This document shows positions 37,901-46,105 of a DNA stretch of 64,000 nucleotides, one piece after another. The DNA comes from a virus. The position numbers and the translations under genes were made by a program. The notes below the pieces were generated by a model, which searched no databases, was not told the DNA's origin, and was given only the letters and a program-made list of their open reading frames with translations. Every line of letters starts with the position of its first letter. Position 1 is the first letter of the stretch. The stretch covers positions 1 through 64,000 of the IMG/VR virus record IMGVR_UViG_3300030061_002483. One strand, given 5' to 3'.

Positions 37901-39142
37901 CTACCAACTTATAATGATTCTATAACCCCTACATGTAATTTTAATTTCCCACAAATATCACAATCATATATTATAGTTAATACTTTTAAGAATTATTTTG
38001 GTAATTTATTGAAGCATTTTATAGTAGTTACACCTGGTTGTGAATTTCATAAACCATGTTCTGGTTCTAAAGTTATTTCAGCTTACGATATAATTCACAA
38101 TACCAGACCTGAAGATTGGAGAGTACAAAATGTAGACAAAAAATTAATGATTAACGGTAGAGAAATTACGGTGGTAAGTAGTAAATCACACTACAATCCA
38201 GCCCCACTAACTTTACCTAAACAACGTACATGTAAATATTACTGTAGTTGTGGACAATCAGTCGCAGAACAATTAGGTATAAATCCAATATATGGGATAA
38301 GTAACATATTTACTGATTTAGAGGCTGAAAATTGTAATGACTGTTTAAAAGAAGCCAATATTTACTGTAAAAACTTAAATTCTGTATGTGAACCAGTTTT
38401 AGTTGGTGGATGTAGTCCAACCAATGCATTATTAAGTCAGTTAAATGAAATTAATTCAGACCAAGAAATAAAAGTTAATTATAGTAAAGGTCGTATAAGA
38501 ACTAATAAACCAAGTGTGGTGGTTGAGGGTGAAGGTAGAGGAAGAGGAAGAGTAAGATGTATAGAAGAAGGTGGTGATTTAGCAGGTTGTTGTCCGTGTT
38601 ACGCACAAGACACTTTTTCTTTCGGTAGTCCAAGAGGTGGTACAGACCTATCTGATTCATTAGATAGTGGAAGTCCTAGTAATATTATTGGTTGGGCTAT
38701 AGAATGTTGTAGGGGTTATTATGATGATGACCCATCTAGGGGGTCAGATTTTGGGAGTGGTAAACCAAATGATGACGGTGACGATAGAGGTCGTGGAGTT
38801 GATAGTGACGACGGTACTACAGAAATAAAGTATTATAGTTGTAATGGGGGCGTGTGTATAGTAGACTCCAATGGTATATACTCTAGTTTAGAATCTTGTC
38901 AAAGAGCTTGTACAAAAGTAAAACCACCATCCGATGTTGATGAAGTGATTGATGAAGTTGTAGATAAGGATGTTGATGAAGTTATAGAAGAGCAATCAGA
39001 AGCGGTATACGATGAGTATAAAGAAATTTCTTCAATAGAAGAACTAGATTCAGATAAAGGTTTATGTCCAGATGCATATGAGTGGTGTGATGCGTTAGGG
39101 ACATGTATACCAAATAATGAACCGTGTGGTAAATATAAGTAA
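34976..39142 (+). CDS. Large tail protein with tetra-Cys motif and C-terminal Cys-rich repeats, 1388 aa
   Basis: 1388 residues. The first 100 residues form a beta domain. A four-cysteine cluster C473, C476, C484, C497 (NCKNCIFANDGYCNKWS ... YWCQSW) could hold zinc or an iron-sulfur centre. The C-terminal 250 residues are Cys- and Asp-rich: CCPCYAQ, then YSCNGGVCIVDSNGIYSS with the following CQRAC, which is the same disulfide-type unit as in the 2454-residue protein. After an acidic, Val-rich spacer (DEVIDEVVDKDVDEVIEE) a second small Cys unit (CPDAYEWCDALGTCIPNNEP) closes the protein. It is likely a tail fibre or adhesin; no family is recognised overall. Confidence 0.72.
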   Translation: MADKIYRSKIDLRVLTDTLEFVFYVSGDYPGSGKQTAKVNKKKWATFKYNTQYPVEAIYRITDTNERLFLRFESKRLNVVRDLEILPPSHTDIILEVFKTNKGVFGFETVKGSGWGAFLSHPNYYNTQISPTEDIGEGALKYFKTTDRTNRVGKVHALQMVLNDMNYPSNGFENLSFDMDILSENCGQYAKSLGFKINLENTSLLEGDVIDIIPVQQVTSRPTDISLTTTYLTLTQKDLVSREVIYDYKKQLTPQGAVPEVIELTNSQVYTVENPLNLTTNLSELNLPTKNIVEIPYNISREVEDGKIKASKEIIKDGKKFFPLNWANELRDNDIFSSSRKCLDLSFANKEQQISFIDKLKQQQIGSIETFPFVSDSGELHHSNRNYVKLSQWINRSKLDTFNDIDFSYTTDGLIDSVTICPKKRCMVNKAGGRENTLKSNEAPRPTQYPNGSIIPNNLPQSYGKPQVKGQNCKNCIFANDGYCNKWSAVVRNNYWCQSWGGGGTNSGNYAPISANSNSDFCFTTYSESGSTTVYSSFTTNARSKYKSNRTYDLHISGETFSGNTIIPISDIESQKNVKLMGDDTELYRAYAFSNVYSKNGGYLRINNNDSSDYMTYTVSATGIYRLTYKAYLDIEYKDTKWCDYLERSYPTSFVGNYPATDYQIKRLINKSIIQEGKGERERVMQDTGFKFNPGYRYKSDVPSREDKIDIPNNTGIEKFTFEASISKKAATGGTPTNLASFSVLRCSLDGSANRYLTLEVNENDKTISGSNVCISANTSASTIFTKRLPVIVDTGFINLSSGETVTLKYDSQWITSSKGGYYGQTGTANLILRLGHKKDDEGNIIEKPYYRVIKSSDTQVGKKLFFDTSKKSKPFKMVIGNYSREISLDGSLYISDTSCGNISTPIINSTTFPQQKFLDTTAPENKLVWDVTSNKKPVNQWQSLVEGNQVKDYTVSKNKGSMVEMGKDGLFYFYLPTYNDSITPTCNFNFPQISQSYIIVNTFKNYFGNLLKHFIVVTPGCEFHKPCSGSKVISAYDIIHNTRPEDWRVQNVDKKLMINGREITVVSSKSHYNPAPLTLPKQRTCKYYCSCGQSVAEQLGINPIYGISNIFTDLEAENCNDCLKEANIYCKNLNSVCEPVLVGGCSPTNALLSQLNEINSDQEIKVNYSKGRIRTNKPSVVVEGEGRGRGRVRCIEEGGDLAGCCPCYAQDTFSFGSPRGGTDLSDSLDSGSPSNIIGWAIECCRGYYDDDPSRGSDFGSGKPNDDGDDRGRGVDSDDGTTEIKYYSCNGGVCIVDSNGIYSSLESCQRACTKVKPPSDVDEVIDEVVDKDVDEVIEEQSEAVYDEYKEISSIEELDSDKGLCPDAYEWCDALGTCIPNNEPCGKYK

Positions 39143-39147
39143 AAAAT

Positions 39148-42100
39148 ATGGTAGATTATAGTATAGGAAATATAAAACTCATTGGATACAATATCACACA
39201 CACCTTAACTGGTTCTTGTGACGGTAGTGTAACCAACGCTTATATATCAGGAGGTACTTCTCCTTATAGTATATATTGGTCTGGAACTAGTAGTTTTAGT
39301 GCTGAAACATTTGATGTTAGGGGTTTGTGTGAAGGGGTATATAGTGCTAAGATAACCGGGCTCAGCGGTAACACAGGTGTTACATACGTAACAATAAGTG
39401 GTTTCACAACACCATCAATAGATGCTAACCTAAGTAATAATGATTGTGTATTGGACCCAAATAAATTAGGTGCCATAACAGTAGTAAGTTCCACCACTTC
39501 TACAGCAAGTTACAAATACGAATTAAAAAAAGAAGGTAAGTTAATTGATAGACATTTTGGTAACACAGCGGATACCTCATATACATTTGATAAGGTAGAA
39601 AATGGGTTATACACTTTAAGTGTTATTGAAGATAGACCTATACAAACGGAAAAAAGACCAAACAAAACAGGTTGTACATTAGCAGATTATACAGATGGTG
39701 GAAAATATAGTGGTTTATCACTTTCTAGTTTGTATGCGAAATGGACAGATTATGTACCTTACGCACCTAAAACAATAAGATTTGCTAATGGTCTAGGTCC
39801 AAACAGTAGTGGGGTGATTAGGAGTTATAATAGTGGATTGGGAGGTAACGGTCAAATGTATAGTAATAATCCTTATGTGTGGTTTTACACGGGAGCTACA
39901 GCTAATAGAAAAACTGATAGTGGTAAAGATTGGTATTTGGGTACTAGTGCTATAACAATGGATGAAGGTGATAATCTTGGTTTTGGTGGTTTAGATAAAG
40001 CGGATGGTAATGTAGGAAGATTTTATTTTAATTCTACATTAGGAAAATATGTGTTATTCTGGAAAAGTATGGGGTGGTCAACTACACCTAGTTTAGCTTA
40101 TGGTTGGGTTACCGTTGACCCTAGAAGAGACTATGGGGGTAACGGTCCTATGGCAGTTAGGTCAGTTACAGGGAGTTCATTCGGTATTACAAACGTAGAT
40201 TTAGTAGCTACAGACTATACCGTCAATAGTAGTGGAAATGTCGCGGCAGCAACTAACGTAATAGCAAATGCATCCGGAAATGATAAATTTAAAATGCAAG
40301 CTAACAATGGAATACCTGTTGGGTTATTAAGTACTTGCTCCTACAATAACTACACATGGCAACTATCGGTTAATTCTACAGATAATGATGATGATTATAT
40401 AGCGGTGGTTTTAGCAGCTTTTAGAGATGACGAAGGTAAATATGGACCATCGGGAGTTACTCACACTATAGATTTGGTATTAAATGCTAGGTCAGGTAGT
40501 ACAGCAGTGTTCCAAAACTGGAATAAAGGTGCGTACGGGTTTAATAAAACCACACCACCACTATTTGATGACTGTAATGGTGGGTGTATCACAGCACAAA
40601 CAACTAACACATTTAATGTTAATAGGGGTAATACTATTATGATGAATACTGGTTCCGCTACACCCTATACCAAAAACTTAAATTGGGACGATAATGGGTC
40701 CACACGTATAAAGATAAAAAGGTGGGGGGAACTAGGTGAACACTTCAAAATCTTCTTCACCGATACCATGTACGAGAACACCACACCAGCTGGAGTAACT
40801 AAAGGTGTGGGTGATGCTAATCCATATAATTCTGACTACGATATAGAATTTAATTTATTTGATAAAATTTCTTGGACAGGAAACACTAATTATTTAAATA
40901 ACCCACAACAAGCACCTTCTTGGGCATCTCAATACTCCCTATGTAAATTTTTAGGGTCTAAAAAAATAGGTGTATGGGCATCATCACAAGAAGACACCAA
41001 TTGGTACCACTTCCAGTTTACAGGTAGTTCATATAGAAATGAAGTCATAGCACCACTTTGTGGTTCAGTAGATGGGCCTACAACCACAGTTACTATTACC
41101 GCAACTACAGGAACAACATTAAATTTAACTGAAAGTAATACATGTAATGCATATTTTGGGTGTGATAAAGGTGTCCCAAAAGTAAAACCTAGAGTAGTAG
41201 CAAAATTACAAAATATGCCATCACCTTCTTTAACGGTAAACGGTCTTTCCAGACCAAAAACCACATTAAAAGAAACACAAGGAGGTGTCCCAAAACTTAA
41301 AATTTATAATGTTAATGATAGTGAAGGTACAACACTAAAATTCTATTTTGCTGGTAAAACAGGGGACATGGCTTTTGATAATACGTACCCAACATTTAGA
41401 ATATATCCTTATATATACCAAACAGAACAAGTTGCTACAATACCAGAATATGAAGCCATATTTGATACACTACCAAGTTATGTAGACCCATTCACTAAAT
41501 CTATAGTATTAAGTGCGGAAACTTATATTCCTTTTTCAGGTTTAGTTACTGGAAGTTCCTGGGAATACATAGTTAAACCAAGTTATTTATATAAAGATAA
41601 AATAGGTGTAGATACGGTTACAAATGTAAATCCAATAAGAAGTAGTATATACGATGTCTTAGGAAAAGAAACAATTAATGATGTTTGGGTTGATTCAGCA
41701 AAATACCCACCAGATAATACAGTCAATAATAATAAAGATTATTATATGGTTGTGGTAAGTAATCCAGAAATGCCTTACATCCAAAAAAGAGATATTCAAA
41801 TTCCAGTTGAAGAATACGGTTTAAAAATAGAAAGTTCAACTATTTTTAATATGCCAGAGGTAACAGCAACAACTTATAGTTCTTACACATATGAATACAC
41901 ATTAGAAAATAACCGTGTTGGTGGTCCAGTAGTTGTAGTAAATGGCGTGACTTTAACTGAGGGGGGTAGCGGTAGTACTTTAAGTGGACCACAAGGAGAT
42001 TTTAGATTTATTAATGGTCAAACTATTAAATTCTACACCGATACCGTACAAAATGGTGATGTGTTACAAGTAATTTATGACGCGGGTATGGGTTCTTATA

Positions 42101-42747
42101 TACAATCTTTAACAGTACCAGCGACTGTACCTAGTACTAGTGCTAATACAAGTATCTATCAGGAAAATGGTTATTACTATATTAAACTAGATAAACAAGC
42201 AGCAGGTGCAGTAATGGTATCATTAAATGGGGATATGTTATATAATGACAAAGATTACTATAAAGTTAGTGAAAATAGAATATTTTTAACCGGTTCTGGG
42301 TCTACAAAATACAATAGTGGTGATGTAATAAACCTATTTTATAGGACTATATATCAAGTTATTGGATGGTCAGCAACTAAAAACCCTATAGTACCAGTAT
42401 ATTACACTAAAAAACACCCATTAGAAGAAGAAGTTATAGTTACTTTAATGGACGTTAATGGTAACATCGTAAATACACAAAAAAGGGATATAGAAGCAAC
42501 TAGATTAGGGTCGATACAGTTAGAATTTACATTAAGTACACCTACATTTGGAACTTTCTCTTACACAGTAAGTGTAAAGAGAAAATACCCCCTAATTAAT
42601 GGGGAAACAATAAAAACGGAGACTAATTCAGAAAGGATATCATTTGAGATAACCAGAGACGTATTCTATTCTCCAAGCAAATTAACAACTAGAATGCAGA
42701 GAGAACCAGGAAATTCTTCGGTTATGGGTAATGGGGCTGGTTATTAA
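39148..42747 (+). CDS. Tail-fibre protein with N-terminal SprB-like Ig domains, 1199 aa
   Basis: 1199 residues. The N-terminal 75 residues follow the SprB-repeat pattern: SCDGSVTNAYISGGTSPYSI-Y-W, then LCEGVYSAKITGLSGNTGVT and a closing VTISG strand. A second related unit (about residues 90-165, NDCVLDPNKLGAITVV ... ENGLYTLSVIED) follows. SprB repeats are Ig-like modules of Bacteroidota gliding adhesins. Later parts are long beta-rich regions, and residues about 905-1065 contain two similar modules built on hydrophobic-turn strands (VVVVNGVTLTEGGSG; VMVSLNGDMLYNDKDYYKV). These carry the VxxNGxxLxxGxDY pattern often seen in phage fibre domains. It probably contributes to host attachment. Confidence 0.72.
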   Translation: MVDYSIGNIKLIGYNITHTLTGSCDGSVTNAYISGGTSPYSIYWSGTSSFSAETFDVRGLCEGVYSAKITGLSGNTGVTYVTISGFTTPSIDANLSNNDCVLDPNKLGAITVVSSTTSTASYKYELKKEGKLIDRHFGNTADTSYTFDKVENGLYTLSVIEDRPIQTEKRPNKTGCTLADYTDGGKYSGLSLSSLYAKWTDYVPYAPKTIRFANGLGPNSSGVIRSYNSGLGGNGQMYSNNPYVWFYTGATANRKTDSGKDWYLGTSAITMDEGDNLGFGGLDKADGNVGRFYFNSTLGKYVLFWKSMGWSTTPSLAYGWVTVDPRRDYGGNGPMAVRSVTGSSFGITNVDLVATDYTVNSSGNVAAATNVIANASGNDKFKMQANNGIPVGLLSTCSYNNYTWQLSVNSTDNDDDYIAVVLAAFRDDEGKYGPSGVTHTIDLVLNARSGSTAVFQNWNKGAYGFNKTTPPLFDDCNGGCITAQTTNTFNVNRGNTIMMNTGSATPYTKNLNWDDNGSTRIKIKRWGELGEHFKIFFTDTMYENTTPAGVTKGVGDANPYNSDYDIEFNLFDKISWTGNTNYLNNPQQAPSWASQYSLCKFLGSKKIGVWASSQEDTNWYHFQFTGSSYRNEVIAPLCGSVDGPTTTVTITATTGTTLNLTESNTCNAYFGCDKGVPKVKPRVVAKLQNMPSPSLTVNGLSRPKTTLKETQGGVPKLKIYNVNDSEGTTLKFYFAGKTGDMAFDNTYPTFRIYPYIYQTEQVATIPEYEAIFDTLPSYVDPFTKSIVLSAETYIPFSGLVTGSSWEYIVKPSYLYKDKIGVDTVTNVNPIRSSIYDVLGKETINDVWVDSAKYPPDNTVNNNKDYYMVVVSNPEMPYIQKRDIQIPVEEYGLKIESSTIFNMPEVTATTYSSYTYEYTLENNRVGGPVVVVNGVTLTEGGSGSTLSGPQGDFRFINGQTIKFYTDTVQNGDVLQVIYDAGMGSYIQSLTVPATVPSTSANTSIYQENGYYYIKLDKQAAGAVMVSLNGDMLYNDKDYYKVSENRIFLTGSGSTKYNSGDVINLFYRTIYQVIGWSATKNPIVPVYYTKKHPLEEEVIVTLMDVNGNIVNTQKRDIEATRLGSIQLEFTLSTPTFGTFSYTVSVKRKYPLINGETIKTETNSERISFEITRDVFYSPSKLTTRMQREPGNSSVMGNGAGY

Positions 42748-42770
42748 TTTAAATAAATGAAAATAAAAGG

Positions 42771-42777
42771 TATTTAT
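42771..42777 (+). promoter_or_regulatory. TATTTAT motif, putative phage promoter for the fibre cluster
   Basis: AAGGTATTTATCATAAAACA, 17 nt before the ATG at 42795, the first of three paralogous fibre genes. Confidence 0.55.
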
Positions 42778-42794
42778 CATAAAACAGAAATATT

Positions 42795-45281
42795 ATGGGT
42801 TATATAATTAAAAACAGTACACAAGGAGCGATAGTCGCTCGATTAACAGACGCAGGTAGAAAAAAATTATCGGAAGGAAAACTAAACATATCACTATTTC
42901 AACTAGGAGATAGTGAAATGTGTTACGATTGCTATAGGACATTACCTGGAAATCCAACATCACCTAGTACCACTGATGGCATTAAAATTTTGCAAGCAGA
43001 ACATAACGCACAGAACTTATTGGGTCTCCCAGAAAAAAATAAAGGACATGTTAAATATCCTTTTTTAGAAGATGATTCGTCAAGTAGTAATAATTTTGGA
43101 CCAACAATACCACAACATACTTATGAAGAAGTATTTAATACAGCTACCCCTAGAGGATTCTTTAGTGGTACAACTAATAGTGATGGGTCTTATACCTCAT
43201 TTACCGCTAGAACCAGTCAATTATATAATTTAAACCCAAACTGGTTATTTTGTGGTAGTGCAATGACAGGGAGTTCTATTATACAACTTATTAGTGCAAG
43301 TACAGCATGTCATGATATAGTACCGAACTATACACCAGTAAATGGGGACCTACTATCAGTAACTTATCAGTTTTCAGGGACAAATTGTTCCGAATTAAAC
43401 TATTTAGGTGCAGCTCAAACTTTGTGGTACCAAGTTATTTCTGGTAATGCAAATAGTGGACAAACTAATGGTAAGGTATTTTTAACTTTAGATAGACAAC
43501 TACCTAACTTTACAGGAGCAAGTTATTCAGCTTTATCAGCGACGTGTGCACATGTAAGAGTTTATCCACCATATTCCGCCAATCCAATGACAACTACAAG
43601 TATCTATAGTTCAGCAAGTACAATTTCATATTGGTGTAACGATACTTTATCTTTTAATAGTTGTTGTGATATTTCGACAAGTGATGTCAAAATATGGAAT
43701 ATGAATATAAATTGGACCCATCAAGTCGCGGGTGTATCCAGTCCTTCTAGTGGTATTTACGAAGGCGTAGATTACTACGGTTCAAGTGGATACTGTGGTT
43801 CTAAAGAATATTTTGGTTATGAGAGTAGTAATGGACAAACATTTAGTGATTTACAAGTAGATAGTTATCACGATACAATTGTTAATGGTACATGGTATAT
43901 AGATTCCTTTGGAAATACAAGAGTAGTTGAACCAGAAGAACAAAAATGTATAGGAATTTGTCATTACACTAATAATACTACAACCGATTTTTATGGTGAA
44001 AAATTTGCTTTAAAATACCAAGGAAGTTTACCACTAGGTTCAACAATAGGGGAGGCAAAAAACTTTAAAGTTCATTTACCTTGGTTAATGTGGCATAAAA
44101 AGAGTAATAATGGTTCGGGTAATGGTACTGGAAAAGGGGATGAAACTATAATGGGTCAAACATTTTATGTAGACCCACCTAATTTCCCTAACGCATTTCC
44201 AGCACAACCAGAAATTATGTACGCTTTACCTAATGGTGCAAACATGAATGACGATGGATTAAGATATTATCATTTATATGATGATAACCCAGGTAACTCA
44301 AATTCTAATACACTACCTAATAGAGTTGGTAAAGTTTTTCCAGATTATAAATTGTTTATTATAGACGACCAAGAACTATTGGCAGCGATGTCTTATAAGT
44401 CTAATAGGAGTTTTACTCTTCCATCACCTAAAACAGCTAAAATACCGGCAGGAACTGCTTGTGTTTCTTCAGCTTGTACAGCAGGTGTAGTATCAGGTGT
44501 GGGTGATAGAATATATTTTTCTTATCTATTTGTTAATAACAGTGGAATACCAACAGGACTACACTGTAATAACTACGTTTGGGAAGAGTACGATGGGGTA
44601 GAACCTTTATTTGATGTAGCAATAACATTTGGGGCTGAATTTCCATATTTAAGACCACAAGGTGTTACAGGACCTGGAGTACCAGCAAATAATGGAACAG
44701 GTTGGGAAGCTGATAGATTATACCTATTAGTACAAGTAGTAACAAATGGGTCAACAGTAAACATGCAACCAGACCCAAGTAACTGGCAATGGAAAGATGT
44801 GACCAATCTAATACCTAATCATACTGTAGGAGATAAGATAGTAGCTACAAATTTAGTAGACCATACATTCTATATTAATGGTAATGACACAACTAATTCT
44901 ACTACTTGTCCAGCTTATACAGCTATGACAGCATACACACTTAATGATTTCATCAACGTACCAGTTGCATCTACAGGAGCAAATGATTTACAATTTGGTG
45001 ACGAATATTTCTTATATGGTACAGTAGAGACAGATATTATGGCAACCATATATGAAATGAAACATTTAATAAAATTAGACAGTGGACAATATGACGTATC
45101 TACAAATCCAACTTGGGTAGATTATAACACAACAAATAGTACGACAACAACACCTAAATTAACAGAAATAGGATTGTTTGATAACGAGAATGGGTTTCCA
45201 GATTTAATGGCTATTGCAAAGTTCCAATCACCGGTACCAAGAACAGGAACTCAGCAATTTACAATAGCTATTGATTTTTAA
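42795..45281 (+). CDS. Tail-fibre protein 1 of a paralogous set, 828 aa
   Basis: 828 residues. The N-terminal AIVARLTDAGRKKLSEGKLN with the following FQLGDSE matches the N-termini of the next two genes (LTDxGRxxL...FxxxD), most likely a shared attachment domain for the tail. The body is Cys- and Gly-containing beta sequence. The C-terminus (TEIGLFDNENGFPDLMAIAK) resembles the EIGLFD...LxAVA pattern in tail-collar fibre proteins such as P2 gpH, and a related one ends the gene at 48.5-49.7 kb. The gene ends with TAATG overlapping the next start. Confidence 0.72.
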   Translation: MGYIIKNSTQGAIVARLTDAGRKKLSEGKLNISLFQLGDSEMCYDCYRTLPGNPTSPSTTDGIKILQAEHNAQNLLGLPEKNKGHVKYPFLEDDSSSSNNFGPTIPQHTYEEVFNTATPRGFFSGTTNSDGSYTSFTARTSQLYNLNPNWLFCGSAMTGSSIIQLISASTACHDIVPNYTPVNGDLLSVTYQFSGTNCSELNYLGAAQTLWYQVISGNANSGQTNGKVFLTLDRQLPNFTGASYSALSATCAHVRVYPPYSANPMTTTSIYSSASTISYWCNDTLSFNSCCDISTSDVKIWNMNINWTHQVAGVSSPSSGIYEGVDYYGSSGYCGSKEYFGYESSNGQTFSDLQVDSYHDTIVNGTWYIDSFGNTRVVEPEEQKCIGICHYTNNTTTDFYGEKFALKYQGSLPLGSTIGEAKNFKVHLPWLMWHKKSNNGSGNGTGKGDETIMGQTFYVDPPNFPNAFPAQPEIMYALPNGANMNDDGLRYYHLYDDNPGNSNSNTLPNRVGKVFPDYKLFIIDDQELLAAMSYKSNRSFTLPSPKTAKIPAGTACVSSACTAGVVSGVGDRIYFSYLFVNNSGIPTGLHCNNYVWEEYDGVEPLFDVAITFGAEFPYLRPQGVTGPGVPANNGTGWEADRLYLLVQVVTNGSTVNMQPDPSNWQWKDVTNLIPNHTVGDKIVATNLVDHTFYINGNDTTNSTTCPAYTAMTAYTLNDFINVPVASTGANDLQFGDEYFLYGTVETDIMATIYEMKHLIKLDSGQYDVSTNPTWVDYNTTNSTTTTPKLTEIGLFDNENGFPDLMAIAKFQSPVPRTGTQQFTIAIDF

Positions 45282-46057
45282 TGGGATATTTAGGCATAAA
45301 CAATAACGAATTATCTGGTAACACCTTTAGAATTTATCTTTCTGACTACGGTAGAAATTTACTTGCTAGAGGTAGGGGTATTTATCACCACATAGAAAAA
45401 TTTGGTTTATCGGATTTAGATATTGATTATAGAAAATTTTCACCAACAGGTAACTGTCATAGTCAACTAGGACTAAGTGCACTAACAGGTAGTTGTTTCT
45501 ACGACTTACCAGATTTAAGAGGTGTGACTACAAGTATCTCTGCTGATTGTGGGACTAATCCAGCTGTAATGGTGGGACCCAGAACAACTTATATAAGTGG
45601 CAATTACACACAATACCAAACAACCCTAGGTTCTAATCCTATAAATTCATCTCTATGGGCAAAGTGTACCAGTAATGAGGACACAAAAATAGAATCACCA
45701 CCTGGAGGTATGAAAAGTTCTTGTTGGTCGCAGGCAAATTCTGTAAGTGAATTTTTCCCAACTTATTGTACTACATGTGCGGACTTTAACCATGATGGTA
45801 TGGTGGATTTACAAGACCTTAAGATGTTTATAAATTTAATAGGTAGTAAAATAGGTAATCAGTCAGAATTAATAGGTGATTTTAATGGTGATGGTGTGGT
45901 TGATGATAAAGATTTACAAAGTTTTTTAAAGTGTATGAGATACTCTACAGGAGAAGATATATTAAACTATTGTGAAGATAAAGAAGTTTTTTGTGGATTA
46001 TGTTTACACTTAGGTAGTAATTCACCTTGTAACGGAGATTGTATAACATGTATTTAG
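45281..46057 (+). CDS. Short tail protein 2 of the paralogous set, with a type I dockerin-like pair
   Basis: 258 residues. Residues 12-52 repeat the fibre N-terminal module (TFRIYLSDYGRNLLARG then FGLSDLDIDY). The C-terminal region carries two Ca-binding loops typical of type I dockerin: D168-x-N170-x-D172-G then D179, and D200-x-N202-x-D204-G then D211, with helices (LKMFINLIGSKIG; LQSFLKCMRYSTG) after each. Dockerins bind cohesin domains with high affinity. Several Cys residues follow. Presence of a complete dockerin pair in a virion-type protein is unusual. No cohesin is recognised in the window. It could bind a phage or host partner, or the loops may only stabilise the fold. Confidence 0.78.
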   Translation: MGYLGINNNELSGNTFRIYLSDYGRNLLARGRGIYHHIEKFGLSDLDIDYRKFSPTGNCHSQLGLSALTGSCFYDLPDLRGVTTSISADCGTNPAVMVGPRTTYISGNYTQYQTTLGSNPINSSLWAKCTSNEDTKIESPPGGMKSSCWSQANSVSEFFPTYCTTCADFNHDGMVDLQDLKMFINLIGSKIGNQSELIGDFNGDGVVDDKDLQSFLKCMRYSTGEDILNYCEDKEVFCGLCLHLGSNSPCNGDCITCI

Positions 46058-46105
46058 TATAAAAATAGTTTACAAGATAATTATATAATAATAGGATAAA
46101 AGAAT

